Positions 34,958 through 43,767 of a stretch of DNA of 64,000 nucleotides are shown here, in pieces. The position numbers and the translations under genes are program-made. The notes beneath the pieces are model-generated. The model made no database searches. It saw only the letters and a list, made by a program, of their open reading frames with translations, and was not told the origin of the DNA. Positions within the stretch are counted from its first letter, which is position 1. Every line of letters begins with the position of its first letter. Where the stretch lies: NCBI RefSeq assembly GCF_016775155.1, contig NZ_JAEUGD010000023.1, forward strand, positions 124,001-188,000. Direction: 5' to 3'. Source of the stretch: Fulvivirga marina. GTDB lineage: Bacteria > Bacteroidota > Bacteroidia > Cytophagales > Cyclobacteriaceae.

Positions 34958-36157
34958 TTACAGTTTTTCATAGATGATAGCGGCACCCTGACCAACTCCG
35001 ACACACATGGTAGCAAGTCCGTACCTAACCTGCTCTCTTTTTTGCATTTCGTGGATCAGTGTGGCGCTTATTCTTGTACCACTTGCTCCTAGAGGGTGAC
35101 CAATTGCAATTGAACCTCCGTTAACATTTACCTTAGCAGGATCCAGATCTAAATCACGTATACATGCTATAGACTGTGAAGCAAACGCTTCATTGAGTTC
35201 AATTAAGTCGAGGTCCTTTACTTGTAGGCCTGCTCTTTTGAGTGCTTTTTGAGTAGCGGGTACCGGCCCTATACCCATACAGTCGGGACTAACACCTGCA
35301 ATGGCCATAGAAACTACCCGAGCTATTGGTTTAAGGTTAAATTTCGTTAGTAAGTCTTCATCAACTATTAGTGATGCTGCTGCTCCATCGTTAATCCCGG
35401 ACGAATTTCCCGCTGTTACGGTCCCCCCATCTTTGAAGGCAGGTTTAAGAGCAGCCAGTTTTTCCAGTGGTGAAAAGCGAGGGTGTTCATCAACGTCAAA
35501 TTGAATAGGATCAGCTTTCCGTTGTGGTATTTCTACAGGAGTTATTTCATTTTTGAATTTATCAGCCTCAAAAGCCGTCTTATACTTTAATTGCGAGTTG
35601 TATGCAAATTCATCTTGTTCTTCTCTGGAAATATTCCATTTTTCGGCTACATTCTCAGCGGTTTCACCCATGGCATATGGGTAGTGTAGTTTTGAAAGCT
35701 TTGGATTAGGAAACCTCCAGCCGATGGTGGTATCGTATGTTTCTACTGCTCGACCATAAGGGGTCTCTGATTTGGCGGTTACAAAGGGGGCTCTTGTCAT
35801 GCTTTCCGTACCTCCGGCAATATAGGCCTGCCCTTCTCCCAACATCAAAGCACGAGATGCGTCCATAATGGATTGGAGGCCGGACGCGCACAAGCGATTT
35901 ACCGTAACCCCACCGGTTTCAACAGGTAGTCCCGCTATTAATAGTGCCATGCGCGCTACGTTTCGATTGTCTTCACCGGCCTGATTGGCCGCTCCCAAAA
36001 TTACATCCTCAATCAGTTTTGCATCCAGGTTAGAGTTTCTGCTGATCAAAGATTTAATAACATGTGCTGCAAGATCATCGGGCCTTACCGAAGAGAGTGT
36101 GCCACCAAATTTGCCTATGGGTGTCCTTAATATATCTACAATGTATGCTGTTTTCAT
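34958..36157 (-). CDS. Acetyl-CoA acyltransferase (thiolase), PcaF/PaaJ-like
   Basis: The protein has 399 residues from ATG 36157; the frame continues to 36226 but adds an unlikely leader. The active-site residues are Cys90 in NRLCASG, His354 in GHPLGASG and Cys385 in MCVGVGQG. The stretches GAANQAGEDNRNVARMALL and TTIGWRFPNP resemble 3-oxoadipyl-CoA thiolases of aromatic degradation. No other such pathway gene is nearby, so general beta-ketothiolase activity is equally possible. It is first of the operon thiolase-CAT-truA-ABC, with 15 bases to the CAT gene. Confidence 0.88.
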   Translation of the reverse strand: MKTAYIVDILRTPIGKFGGTLSSVRPDDLAAHVIKSLISRNSNLDAKLIEDVILGAANQAGEDNRNVARMALLIAGLPVETGGVTVNRLCASGLQSIMDASRALMLGEGQAYIAGGTESMTRAPFVTAKSETPYGRAVETYDTTIGWRFPNPKLSKLHYPYAMGETAENVAEKWNISREEQDEFAYNSQLKYKTAFEADKFKNEITPVEIPQRKADPIQFDVDEHPRFSPLEKLAALKPAFKDGGTVTAGNSSGINDGAAASLIVDEDLLTKFNLKPIARVVSMAIAGVSPDCMGIGPVPATQKALKRAGLQVKDLDLIELNEAFASQSIACIRDLDLDPAKVNVNGGSIAIGHPLGASGTRISATLIHEMQKREQVRYGLATMCVGVGQGAAIIYEKL

Positions 36158-36168
36158 TTCAATTACAG

Positions 36169-36200
36169 TTTGTAAACCGGGGCGGTTTGATTTAAATTTG
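36169..36200 (+). promoter_or_regulatory. Candidate promoter of the DUF4293 gene
   Basis: TTTG (36169-36172), a 20-base spacer and TAAATTTG (36193-36200) match the Bacteroidetes -33/-7 consensus exactly. The ATG of the DUF4293 gene is 26 bases downstream. The divergent thiolase starts at 36157, so this short gap must serve both directions. Confidence 0.6.
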
Positions 36201-36226
36201 CAGTCGCAATTTAAGCCAATAGCCAT

Positions 36227-36709
36227 ATGTTACAAAGGATTCAAACTGTATTTCTGTTACTCGTAGTAGTGTTAATGCTCCTGATGTTATTATTCCCTTT
36301 ATGGACATATCAGGCCGAAGACGGTAGTCTTACCTATATCTTGACCTCATTCTATCTTGATGCTCAGGAAGGCACCGGAGCCGTAACAACAAAGGTTTAT
36401 TCACCTTATGTTTTTGTAGCAGTATTGGCCATATCAGCAGCTCTTGTTGGTATAGTTGAAATCTCAAGCTTTAAAAACCGTTTGCTCCAAATGAAGTTAG
36501 GTGCTCTTAACTCATTATTTATGGCGGGAGCTATGGGTTTAAGCCTATATTTTGCCAGCAACCTGATGGATGAAAAGCAACTTCAATATGGTTGGAGTTA
36601 TGGAATGGCTATCTTTTTTCCTGCAGCAGCCATGATCTGTAATGTTATAGCCAACCGCTTCATCCGTAAAGATGAACGCCTGGTTCGCTCTGTTGATCGA
36701 ATCAGGTAA
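36227..36709 (+). CDS. DUF4293 family membrane protein
   Basis: The protein has 160 residues. The opening MLQRIQTVFLLLVVVLMLLM and four membrane helices with a FPLW motif after the first are characteristic of DUF4293, a family confined largely to Bacteroidetes. It ends with ANRFIRKDERLVRSVDRIR, the usual basic tail. Function unknown. It is followed by a terminator. Confidence 0.9.
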   Translation: MLQRIQTVFLLLVVVLMLLMLLFPLWTYQAEDGSLTYILTSFYLDAQEGTGAVTTKVYSPYVFVAVLAISAALVGIVEISSFKNRLLQMKLGALNSLFMAGAMGLSLYFASNLMDEKQLQYGWSYGMAIFFPAAAMICNVIANRFIRKDERLVRSVDRIR

Positions 36710-36742
36710 GATAAGCTGTCAACTGAATAGAGATGATTTAGT

Positions 36743-36772
36743 AGCACCATTTTTAGCGAAGGTGCTTTTTTA
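36743..36772 (+). terminator. Rho-independent terminator
   Basis: AGCACC (36743-36748) pairs with GGTGCT (36761-36766) and is followed by TTTTTTA. It lies 34 bases beyond the DUF4293 stop. Confidence 0.7.
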
Positions 36773-36982
36773 TTCCATTCTACATTCAAAATCTTTACCA
36801 TACCTCACCTCCTGCGACCTAAATAGTTTTGCTCTTTTGCCGATCTTTTTTACTACTTAGCTGAAGTAAAGGATGGCGGGTTACATCAACCCTGTCATTA
36901 TGTCACTTTTTGTCGGCTGGAATGGTATTTGGAAATGCAGTAGGGTAAATATGAAAAATAGACTATAAAATAAAGGATAAAA

Positions 36983-38875
36983 ATGGCTGAAAAAGGTACT
37001 ATTTCGATTCACACGGAAAATATTTTTCCGATTATCAAAAAGTTTCTGTACTCTGATCACGAGATTTTCTTAAGAGAATTGGTTTCTAATGCTGTTGATG
37101 CGACCCAAAAACTGAAAAGGCTGTCATCTCTCGGCGAACTCAAGGAAGATATCGGTGATACCACTGTAGAGGTAAGCTTTGATAAAGAGAAGAAAACAAT
37201 AACGGTCTCCGATAGAGGTATCGGTATGACTGCTGACGAAATTAAAAAGTACATTAACCAAATAGCTTTTTCGGGTGCTACCGAGTTTGTGGAGAAGTTT
37301 AAAGACAAGGGAGACGCGAAAGACATCATTGGTAAATTTGGTCTTGGCTTCTACTCGGCGTTTATGGTAGCCAAAAAGGTAGAGTTGGTTTCCAAGTCAT
37401 ACCAAGAGGGCACAGAGGCTGCCAAATGGACATGTGATGGTTCTACAGAATTCGAAATTTCTGAAGCAGATAAGAAAGAAAGAGGTACAGATGTAATTCT
37501 TCATGTTGCGGATGACTCGGAGGAGTTTTTAGATGAGTGGAGGCTTAAGTCTATTCTTGAAAAATATTGCAGGTTCCTGCCCGTACAAGTGAAATTTGGT
37601 ACAGAGGACAAGCAAGTAGAAGATGGCAAAGATGAGGAGGATAAGCCTAAGTATAAGACGGTAACGGAGGACCGTATTATCAATGATACTGAGCCTTTAT
37701 GGACAAAAACTCCTGCAGACCTTAAAGATGAGGATTATCTGAAATTCTACAGAGACCTTTATCCAATGTCTGAAGACCCACTTTTTTGGATTCACTTGAA
37801 TGTTGACTATCCCTTTAACCTAACAGGTATCTTGTATTTTCCTAAGGCGAAAAATGACTTCGAAGTACAGAAAAACAAGATCCAATTATATTCAAGGCAG
37901 GTATTTATCACCGATGAGGTGAAAGACGTAGTGCCTGAATTCCTGATGTTGCTGCATGGTGTCATTGATTCCCCTGATATTCCTCTGAACGTATCAAGAA
38001 GTTATTTGCAGTCGGACAGTAGCGTTAAGAAAATCAATAACCACATCACAAAGAAGGTAGCGGATAAGCTAAGTGAACTGTTTAAAAACGATAGAAAGTC
38101 TTATGAAGACAAGTGGGATGATATAGGTGTTTTTGTTAAATATGGTATGCTTAGCGAAGACAAATTCTATGAAAAGGCTAAAGACTTTGCTTTGTTGAAA
38201 AATACTGAAGGTGCTTTTGCAACGCTTGATGAGTACAAAGAAAAAGTAAAGACAACCCAAGAAGATAAGGACGGAAATCTTGTCTATCTGTACACTACTG
38301 ATGCTGCAAAGCAGGACACCTACATACAAGCAGCAAAGGCAAAGTCTTATGACATCCTTTTAATGGATGGAATTATAGATAGTCACTTTGTTAATTTCCT
38401 GGAACAAAAGCTTGAAAAAACACAACTTAAACGGGTAGATGCGGAAACCGTTGACAAGCTGATTGACAAGGATGAGAAAATTGATAGTGTACTGAGCAAG
38501 GAAGAGGAAGAAAAGGTAAAAGAGATCTTTGAAAAAGCGGTTAACAACAAGAGTATGAATATCTCTGTTGAATCGCTTTCCCCTGATGAGATGCCGGTTA
38601 CCATTACGATGTCAGAGTTTATGAGAAGAATGAAAGACATGGCCAAAATGGGCGGTGGCGGATATGCTATGATGGGTAATATGCCGGATCAATTTAATTT
38701 AACCGTTAATGGTAATCATGCGATAATAGGAAAAATTTTAAGAGCAAAAAAAGAGGAGAAAAAAGAGTTGCTAGCCAAGCAAGCTTATGATTTGGCGATG
38801 CTGTCTCAAAATATGCTTTCCGGCTCAGATCTTACTAATTTTATTAGGCGAAGTATAGAGCTGGCGGGTGAATAG
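36983..38875 (+). CDS. htpG: Molecular chaperone HtpG (Hsp90)
   Basis: The protein has 630 residues. The N-terminal GHKL ATPase motifs are FLRELVSNAVDATQKL, VSDRGIGMTADEI and IGKFGLGFYSAFMVA. The middle domain has YFPKAKNDFE and LNVSRSYLQSD. The C-terminal dimerisation domain is present, with an acidic insertion near residue 210 (VEDGKDEEDKPKYK) common in this phylum. It is an ATP-dependent general chaperone. It is monocistronic with a strong terminator. Confidence 0.97.
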   Translation: MAEKGTISIHTENIFPIIKKFLYSDHEIFLRELVSNAVDATQKLKRLSSLGELKEDIGDTTVEVSFDKEKKTITVSDRGIGMTADEIKKYINQIAFSGATEFVEKFKDKGDAKDIIGKFGLGFYSAFMVAKKVELVSKSYQEGTEAAKWTCDGSTEFEISEADKKERGTDVILHVADDSEEFLDEWRLKSILEKYCRFLPVQVKFGTEDKQVEDGKDEEDKPKYKTVTEDRIINDTEPLWTKTPADLKDEDYLKFYRDLYPMSEDPLFWIHLNVDYPFNLTGILYFPKAKNDFEVQKNKIQLYSRQVFITDEVKDVVPEFLMLLHGVIDSPDIPLNVSRSYLQSDSSVKKINNHITKKVADKLSELFKNDRKSYEDKWDDIGVFVKYGMLSEDKFYEKAKDFALLKNTEGAFATLDEYKEKVKTTQEDKDGNLVYLYTTDAAKQDTYIQAAKAKSYDILLMDGIIDSHFVNFLEQKLEKTQLKRVDAETVDKLIDKDEKIDSVLSKEEEEKVKEIFEKAVNNKSMNISVESLSPDEMPVTITMSEFMRRMKDMAKMGGGGYAMMGNMPDQFNLTVNGNHAIIGKILRAKKEEKKELLAKQAYDLAMLSQNMLSGSDLTNFIRRSIELAGE

Positions 38876-38896
38876 CCTACAAAGTTTATCAAACAG

Positions 38897-38928
38897 AGCC
38901 ACCTGGAACTTTTCAGGTGGCTTTTTTA
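38897..38928 (+). terminator. Rho-independent terminator of htpG
   Basis: A perfect 9-base stem, AGCCACCTG (38897-38905) and CAGGTGGCT (38914-38922), is followed by TTTTTATTTTT. Confidence 0.92.
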
Positions 38929-38985
38929 TTTTTGAGATGAAAATAAAAAATGGTTATTTACGTTGCCAAATAATAAAATAGGTCA

Positions 38986-39804
38986 ATGTTTCTTAAATCT
39001 ATAGTTTCACTATCCGTTACGTTATTGTTAGTCGCCCATCTGTATGCTCAGGAATCTGACCCTGAAAGTACGGATAAAATGTTCACGATCAACACACCTA
39101 TAACCTTAGACCTTGAAAGCGATGAGAAGGAGGAGGACTATGTGGAGCCTAAAAAGAAGAAGCCTAAAAAAAATGTGTTTTATGGGCTCAAAACTAAAAA
39201 ACGTTATACTCAAAAAGGGAGTGGTGATAGAAAGACCTATGAGCTTTTTTATGTGTTGAAGGAATATGAAGAGCCAGATCCTTATGTAAGAGATATATAC
39301 TGGATTGATTATCGTCGAGGAAAGATCAGAAGCGAGGGCAAGGTAGATAAGGAGTATGGAGCGATATTGCATGGACCTTACAAAAAAATGCAAGGAGATC
39401 AGGTGTTGGAAGAGGGAATATTCTACAAAGGAATGAAGCATGGCCGGTGGGTAAGGTATGACAAGAATGATCTACTTGTTGATAAAGAAAAATACTACAA
39501 AGGCTGGCCTAAGGAGTCACTAGTGAGTTATTATGATCAGAAAAGGGAGAAAATGAAGGAAATTATCCCTATTGAGTACGGAGAGAAAGAAGGCTACTAT
39601 TATTATTTTCACAAGAGTGGAAAGGTAGCCGTAAAGGGAGAATACAAATGGGATTATAAAGTGGGAGACTGGGTAGAGTATTACTCGAGTGGACGCAGAA
39701 AAAAAATAATCAGGTATTCAAAAGACCCTTTTGATAAGCAAAGCAGCCCCTACATTTTTAAAGAGTGGAACAGGCGAGGAAAGCTCGTCTATCAAAGAAG
39801 ATAG
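38986..39804 (+). CDS. Secreted MORN-repeat protein
   Basis: The protein has 272 residues with a signal peptide (MFLKSIVSLSVTLLLVAHLYA). A charged linker of Lys, Glu and Pro (DLESDEKEEDYVEPKKKKPK) precedes MORN/YwqK-like repeats: HGPYKKMQGDQVLEEGIFY, KGMKHGRWVRYD and KVGDWVEYYSSGRRKKIIRY. Such repeats occur in envelope and phospholipid-linked proteins; the Bacteroidetes ones have no firm role. Single gene. Confidence 0.75.
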   Translation: MFLKSIVSLSVTLLLVAHLYAQESDPESTDKMFTINTPITLDLESDEKEEDYVEPKKKKPKKNVFYGLKTKKRYTQKGSGDRKTYELFYVLKEYEEPDPYVRDIYWIDYRRGKIRSEGKVDKEYGAILHGPYKKMQGDQVLEEGIFYKGMKHGRWVRYDKNDLLVDKEKYYKGWPKESLVSYYDQKREKMKEIIPIEYGEKEGYYYYFHKSGKVAVKGEYKWDYKVGDWVEYYSSGRRKKIIRYSKDPFDKQSSPYIFKEWNRRGKLVYQRR

Positions 39805-40039
39805 CCTTTAAGCCGTATTTCATTAATGATTTTAAAATATTACAAATGTAATAATTTTAATTCTACACCAATTATTTGTTTTGTCTTATCTAAAATTAAT
39901 TTTATTTTATAAGTTGCCTCTCTGGCTACAATTTTGCCTGTATTATCTTACATGTGCCAATTTTATGTATTTCCAAAAGTGAGAACATTTTACTAGATTA
40001 CTTTATCACTAGTTTTCTGGAACGGGCAATAATAGTACC

Positions 40040-42577
40040 ATGATGAAAAATATTAGGAGGCATTTTTTCATTAGTTGTATCCCATTATCATTTTTGGTAT
40101 TCAGTACAGTGGCTAATACTACACCAAATGAAATACCAACAACATGCCATGTTTCTTATGAATCAAATGATGTAGTAGCAGTTCAGCCCGGGTTTATAGC
40201 CGGGCTTTTTAGCGTAGAAAACTGGCCAGCCAGGTGGAATTGCGGAATATGGACCCCATTTCATGGGTGGCTATATATTGTTTCTGATTTCCTGATCTGG
40301 TTCGCATATTTTCTGATCCCTATGATCTTGGGGTATTATTTGTATAAGAAAGAAAATGAGGTTCCCTTCAAGTCCATATTTTTGCTTTTTATTGCTTTCA
40401 TTCTTTTCTGCGGACTTACACATTTTGTAGATGCAGTTATATTCTGGTGGCCGGTATATAGGCTTAGTGCTTTGATAAGGTTTATTACTGCAATGGTTTC
40501 CCTGGGAGCAGTATTTGCTTTGGTGAGGCTTACGCCTGAGGTACTGAAATATAAAAGTCCCGAGGAGTTAGAAAAGCTGGTTTCTGAGTTAACCGCACTC
40601 AACAGGAGGCTAAAGGATGAGATTCTACAGCGACAAAGGGCAGAGGGCGAATTAAAACGGCTTAATGAAGATCTGGAGAGAAAAGTGGATGAACGTACCC
40701 AAGACCTTAAAGCATCTAATAGTATTCTAAAAAGAACTAATGAGCTTTTTCGATCGGCTCAAGAAGCTGGTAAAATTGGGGTTTGGCAGATGAATGTAGA
40801 TGAAAGTTCAATATACTGTTCAGAAGAAGTCTATCGTATTCTTGAACTCAAAAGCATAACCGATTTCAATTTTGAAAAGGCCCTTGGCTTTGTTCATAAA
40901 GACTACCGCAATAAGTTGAAGCAGGTGATTGCTCATGCCGAGAAGACTTGCGAGAGTTATGACATAGAAGTCAAAATGGTAACGGCTGAAAAAAACAGTA
41001 TTTGGGTCAGAGTTGTTGGTTTACCCGTGGTTAAATATGGAAAAATGGAGTCACTAAGGGGGCTGCTAATGAATATAGACCAGGCCAAAGCTTCTCAGGA
41101 AAAAATGGAAGCCGGTAAAAAGGTGCTTTCATTGGCACTTGAAGCCGGTGAAATTGGAGCTTGGAATTGGAATATTAAAACAGGCTCCCTCCAATGGGAT
41201 GATTATATGCACAAGTTAATGGATCATCCTAAAAAAAACTTTCGGGGCATCATACAGGACTTCACTGAACGCATCCATCCAGATGATTCTGATTTGGTGA
41301 GTCGGGCTATAGGAGACACTATTCGAAAAGATATTAAATATGATATTATCTATAGGATAATCACTATGGAAGGAGAAATCAGAATACTTCATTCAAGGGG
41401 AGAAGTTAATAAAGATGAATATGGAGAGCCCATAGGTATGATTGGCATCTGTATGAATATCACGGATCAAAAACTTTATGAGAAAAACCTTAAGGAAAGT
41501 GAGCAAAGGCTTAAAGCTACAATTGATTATAGTCCCATAGGAGTAGCACTCTTAGGAACGGACGGCAAGTTACTGAAAGTAAATAAGGCGTTGACAGAAA
41601 TGCTGGGTTATGTTGAGGCAAGCCTTATTAAACTTGGACTTCATAAAATTACTAATCCGGATGATCGAAACCTTGATCAGAAATACCTTCGAAAATTGCA
41701 ACAAGGTAATGTACATACATACCAGTTGGACAAGCGGTATTTAAATGCAAAGGGAGAAGTTATATGGGTTCAGCAGAATGTTTCAGCGGTACGGAGTACC
41801 AAGGGTAATATTAAATACTTTATTACCCAAATTATGGATATCACTGAGCGAAAAATGGCAGAAAGGCGTATTCATGAAGTGGTCAGACAAAGAACAGCCC
41901 AACTTGAGGCAACCAATCAGGAGCTAGAGGCCTTTAGCTATTCCGTTTCTCATGATTTACGATCACCGCTTAGAAGTATTCACGGATTTAGCCAAGCACT
42001 GATGGAGGATTATTCAGAGCAGCTAGATGGCACTGGTAAGGACTATTTGAATAGGGTGTCGTCCGCCAGCGTGAGAATGGGTAGGCTGATAGATGACCTT
42101 CTTGGCCTGTCAAGAATATCCAGACAAGAGATAAATTTTCAACCTGTTGATGTCACCCTTCTTGCGATTCATATAGTAGAAGATCTAGTCAACGATCAGT
42201 ATAGCAAAACAGAGTTTGTTATAGCACATGGCTTAAATGCTCAGGCAGATAAAGGTCTACTTAATGTGGCGCTGGAAAATTTGATTGAAAATGCAGCAAA
42301 ATATTCAAGGAAATCGAGTGCTCCAAAAGTGGAAATTGGTGAAGAGATCATTAATCACAAGCAAGTATTTTATATTAAAGATAATGGGGTGGGGTTTGAT
42401 ATGAATTATGCCGATAAACTTTTTGGAGCGTTTCAAAGGCTGCATGGAGACCGTGAATTTGAAGGTACTGGGATAGGCCTGGCCACGGTTAAGCGTATAA
42501 TTCACCGTCATGGAGGAGAGATATGGGCTAGAAGTGCCATAGGCAAAGGGTCGACATTTTACTTTACACTAAACTAA
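40040..42577 (+). CDS. Histidine kinase with ethylene-receptor-like membrane domain and PAS domains
   Basis: The protein has 845 residues. After a signal-like N-terminus, three membrane helices follow near residues 76-101, 108-131 and 142-163. The first reads SDFLIWFAYFLIP and the second FILFCGLTH. These align with the ethylene-binding domain of plant ETR1 (SDFFIAIAYFSIP and FIVLCGATH). The key residues are kept: Asp83, Tyr90, Ile93, Pro94, Ile121, Cys124 and His128. In ETR1 the Cys and His hold a copper ion. A coiled coil, three PAS-like domains (about 235-345, 360-480, 485-610), HisKA with SHDLRSPL (His638) and an HATPase with DNGVGFD and GTGIGLATVK follow. It heads a signalling island; an Rcp1-like regulator starts 11 bases after its stop. 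Confidence 0.85.
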   Translation: MMKNIRRHFFISCIPLSFLVFSTVANTTPNEIPTTCHVSYESNDVVAVQPGFIAGLFSVENWPARWNCGIWTPFHGWLYIVSDFLIWFAYFLIPMILGYYLYKKENEVPFKSIFLLFIAFILFCGLTHFVDAVIFWWPVYRLSALIRFITAMVSLGAVFALVRLTPEVLKYKSPEELEKLVSELTALNRRLKDEILQRQRAEGELKRLNEDLERKVDERTQDLKASNSILKRTNELFRSAQEAGKIGVWQMNVDESSIYCSEEVYRILELKSITDFNFEKALGFVHKDYRNKLKQVIAHAEKTCESYDIEVKMVTAEKNSIWVRVVGLPVVKYGKMESLRGLLMNIDQAKASQEKMEAGKKVLSLALEAGEIGAWNWNIKTGSLQWDDYMHKLMDHPKKNFRGIIQDFTERIHPDDSDLVSRAIGDTIRKDIKYDIIYRIITMEGEIRILHSRGEVNKDEYGEPIGMIGICMNITDQKLYEKNLKESEQRLKATIDYSPIGVALLGTDGKLLKVNKALTEMLGYVEASLIKLGLHKITNPDDRNLDQKYLRKLQQGNVHTYQLDKRYLNAKGEVIWVQQNVSAVRSTKGNIKYFITQIMDITERKMAERRIHEVVRQRTAQLEATNQELEAFSYSVSHDLRSPLRSIHGFSQALMEDYSEQLDGTGKDYLNRVSSASVRMGRLIDDLLGLSRISRQEINFQPVDVTLLAIHIVEDLVNDQYSKTEFVIAHGLNAQADKGLLNVALENLIENAAKYSRKSSAPKVEIGEEIINHKQVFYIKDNGVGFDMNYADKLFGAFQRLHGDREFEGTGIGLATVKRIIHRHGGEIWARSAIGKGSTFYFTLN

Positions 42578-42588
42578 AATAACCCATA

Positions 42589-43020
42589 ATGTCTGGAAAA
42601 ATATTACTAGTTGAGGATAATGAAGATGATATAACCCTGACTCTGCGTGCTTTAAAAAAGAAAAATATAGCCAACGATGTCATTATTGCGCGTGATGGGG
42701 TTGAAGCGTTGGACCTTCTTTTCGGGCGTAATGGTAAAGGTGTTTTTAGGCCGGCTTTGATTCTTCTTGATTTGAAGCTTCCGAAGCGAGATGGGTTGGA
42801 GGTATTAAAAGAAATAAGAAAGTACGAAAGTACAAAAGGGCTATCTGTGGTAGTGCTAACCACATCTAATCAGGAAGAAGATATTATTAAAAGCTATTCT
42901 TTAGGGGCGAATAGCTATATAAGAAAGCCAGTGGATTTTGTTCAGTTCACCGAGGCTATTGGTCAACTGGGTCTTTATTGGCTTGTGTTAAACGAACCTA
43001 ATCCACAGATCAATGAGTAA
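42589..43020 (+). CDS. Single-domain response regulator (Rcp1-like)
   Basis: The protein has 143 residues forming one receiver domain. The acidic pair is ED (10-11), the phosphoacceptor is Asp61 in ILLDLKLPKRDGLEVL, the Thr is in VVLTTSNQEEDI and the Lys in YIRKPVDF. The insert before the phospho-Asp (LLFGRNGKGVFRP) is typical of Rcp1, partner of cyanobacterial phytochromes. No output domain is present, so it probably passes phosphate on or acts by protein contact. It lies 11 bases after the ethylene-receptor-like kinase and overlaps the next gene by eight. Confidence 0.92.
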   Translation: MSGKILLVEDNEDDITLTLRALKKKNIANDVIIARDGVEALDLLFGRNGKGVFRPALILLDLKLPKRDGLEVLKEIRKYESTKGLSVVVLTTSNQEEDIIKSYSLGANSYIRKPVDFVQFTEAIGQLGLYWLVLNEPNPQINE

Positions 43021-43537
43021 TATATTAAAAATACTGGTAATAGAGGATTCGGAAGATGATTACGAGCTGCTGCTAAGAGAAATCAGGAAAGGTGGATCCA
43101 TGACAGAGGCAGAGCGTGTGGAGACGGTTGAAGATTTAGAAAAGTCTTTAACTGAACGGTGGGATCTTGTTATAAGTGACAACAGATTGCCTCGCTTAAA
43201 TGCTCCTACTGCACTTAGTGTAACGCGATCAAGAAATGAAAATGTTCCATTTTTTATTGTGTCAGGGACTATTGGTGAAGAAGCAGCGGTAGAAGCCATG
43301 CGTGCTGGAGCTAATGATTATATTTTAAAGGGTAATCTTAAACGCTTAATACCAGCTATAGAGCGGGAATTAAAAGAGGCTCACAATCGGTTAAGGCGAC
43401 GGGCTATAGAGCAGAAACTGGCTAAAAGCCAGAAAATGTATCAATTTTTATCGGGAAGCATTGAAGATGCTTTCATAGCGCTTAATAAAGACCTTAAGAT
43501 TATTCATTGGAATGGTGCCGTCAAAAAGGGAATTTAA
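43013..43537 (+). CDS. Receiver domain plus truncated PAS start (remains of a hybrid kinase)
   Basis: The protein has 174 residues. A complete receiver domain (ED at 11-12, phosphoacceptor Asp56 in LVISDNRLP, VSGTIGEEAAVEAMRAGAND) is followed by a coiled linker and the first 25 residues of a PAS domain (LSGSIEDAFIALNKDLKIIH), then a stop. The receiver closely resembles that of the next gene (43757), which continues into PAS, HisKA and HATPase domains. Just downstream a kinase C-terminus fragment survives (43585-43767). The gene looks like a duplicate that lost its middle. The receiver itself could still work. Confidence 0.75.
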   Translation: MSNILKILVIEDSEDDYELLLREIRKGGSMTEAERVETVEDLEKSLTERWDLVISDNRLPRLNAPTALSVTRSRNENVPFFIVSGTIGEEAAVEAMRAGANDYILKGNLKRLIPAIERELKEAHNRLRRRAIEQKLAKSQKMYQFLSGSIEDAFIALNKDLKIIHWNGAVKKGI

Positions 43538-43584
43538 TATCAACGATAGAAATATTTTAGAAGCTACAGGATAAAGTTTTTGAT

Positions 43585-43767
43585 ATGTTTTACAGGGCGC
43601 ATGAGTTCTCGTTAGGGTCTGGACTTGGCTTGTATATCGTTAAAAATGCAATTGAAAAGGTCAATGGCTCGATTATGCTTGAAAGCAAGAAAGATGGAGG
43701 GTTTAAATTTGATGTTATAGTTCCCGACTGGAAACAGCCACCGGAAACAGATTACGATGAAAATTAA
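43585..43767 (+). pseudogene. Orphan HATPase C-terminus of the deleted hybrid kinase
   Basis: Upstream codons LQDKVFD and then MFYRAHEFSLGSGLGLYIV, NGSIMLESKKDGG and FDVIVPD are the last 60 residues of a histidine-kinase ATPase domain (F-box and G2 box). No HisKA or N-box precedes them. A TAG closes the frame just before. It fits the missing 3-prime end of the gene starting at 43013. Its end overlaps the next intact kinase gene by 11 bases, so it may still be translated as a coupling leader. Confidence 0.7.

Noticed and set aside
34958-36226. Longer thiolase start at 36226
   Set aside because: The extra 23 residues are unlike the family and would overlap the divergent DUF4293 promoter; the ATG at 36157 begins the typical thiolase N-terminus.
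39106-39441. Minus-strand frame of 111 codons
   Set aside because: It is the shadow of the MORN-repeat protein gene.
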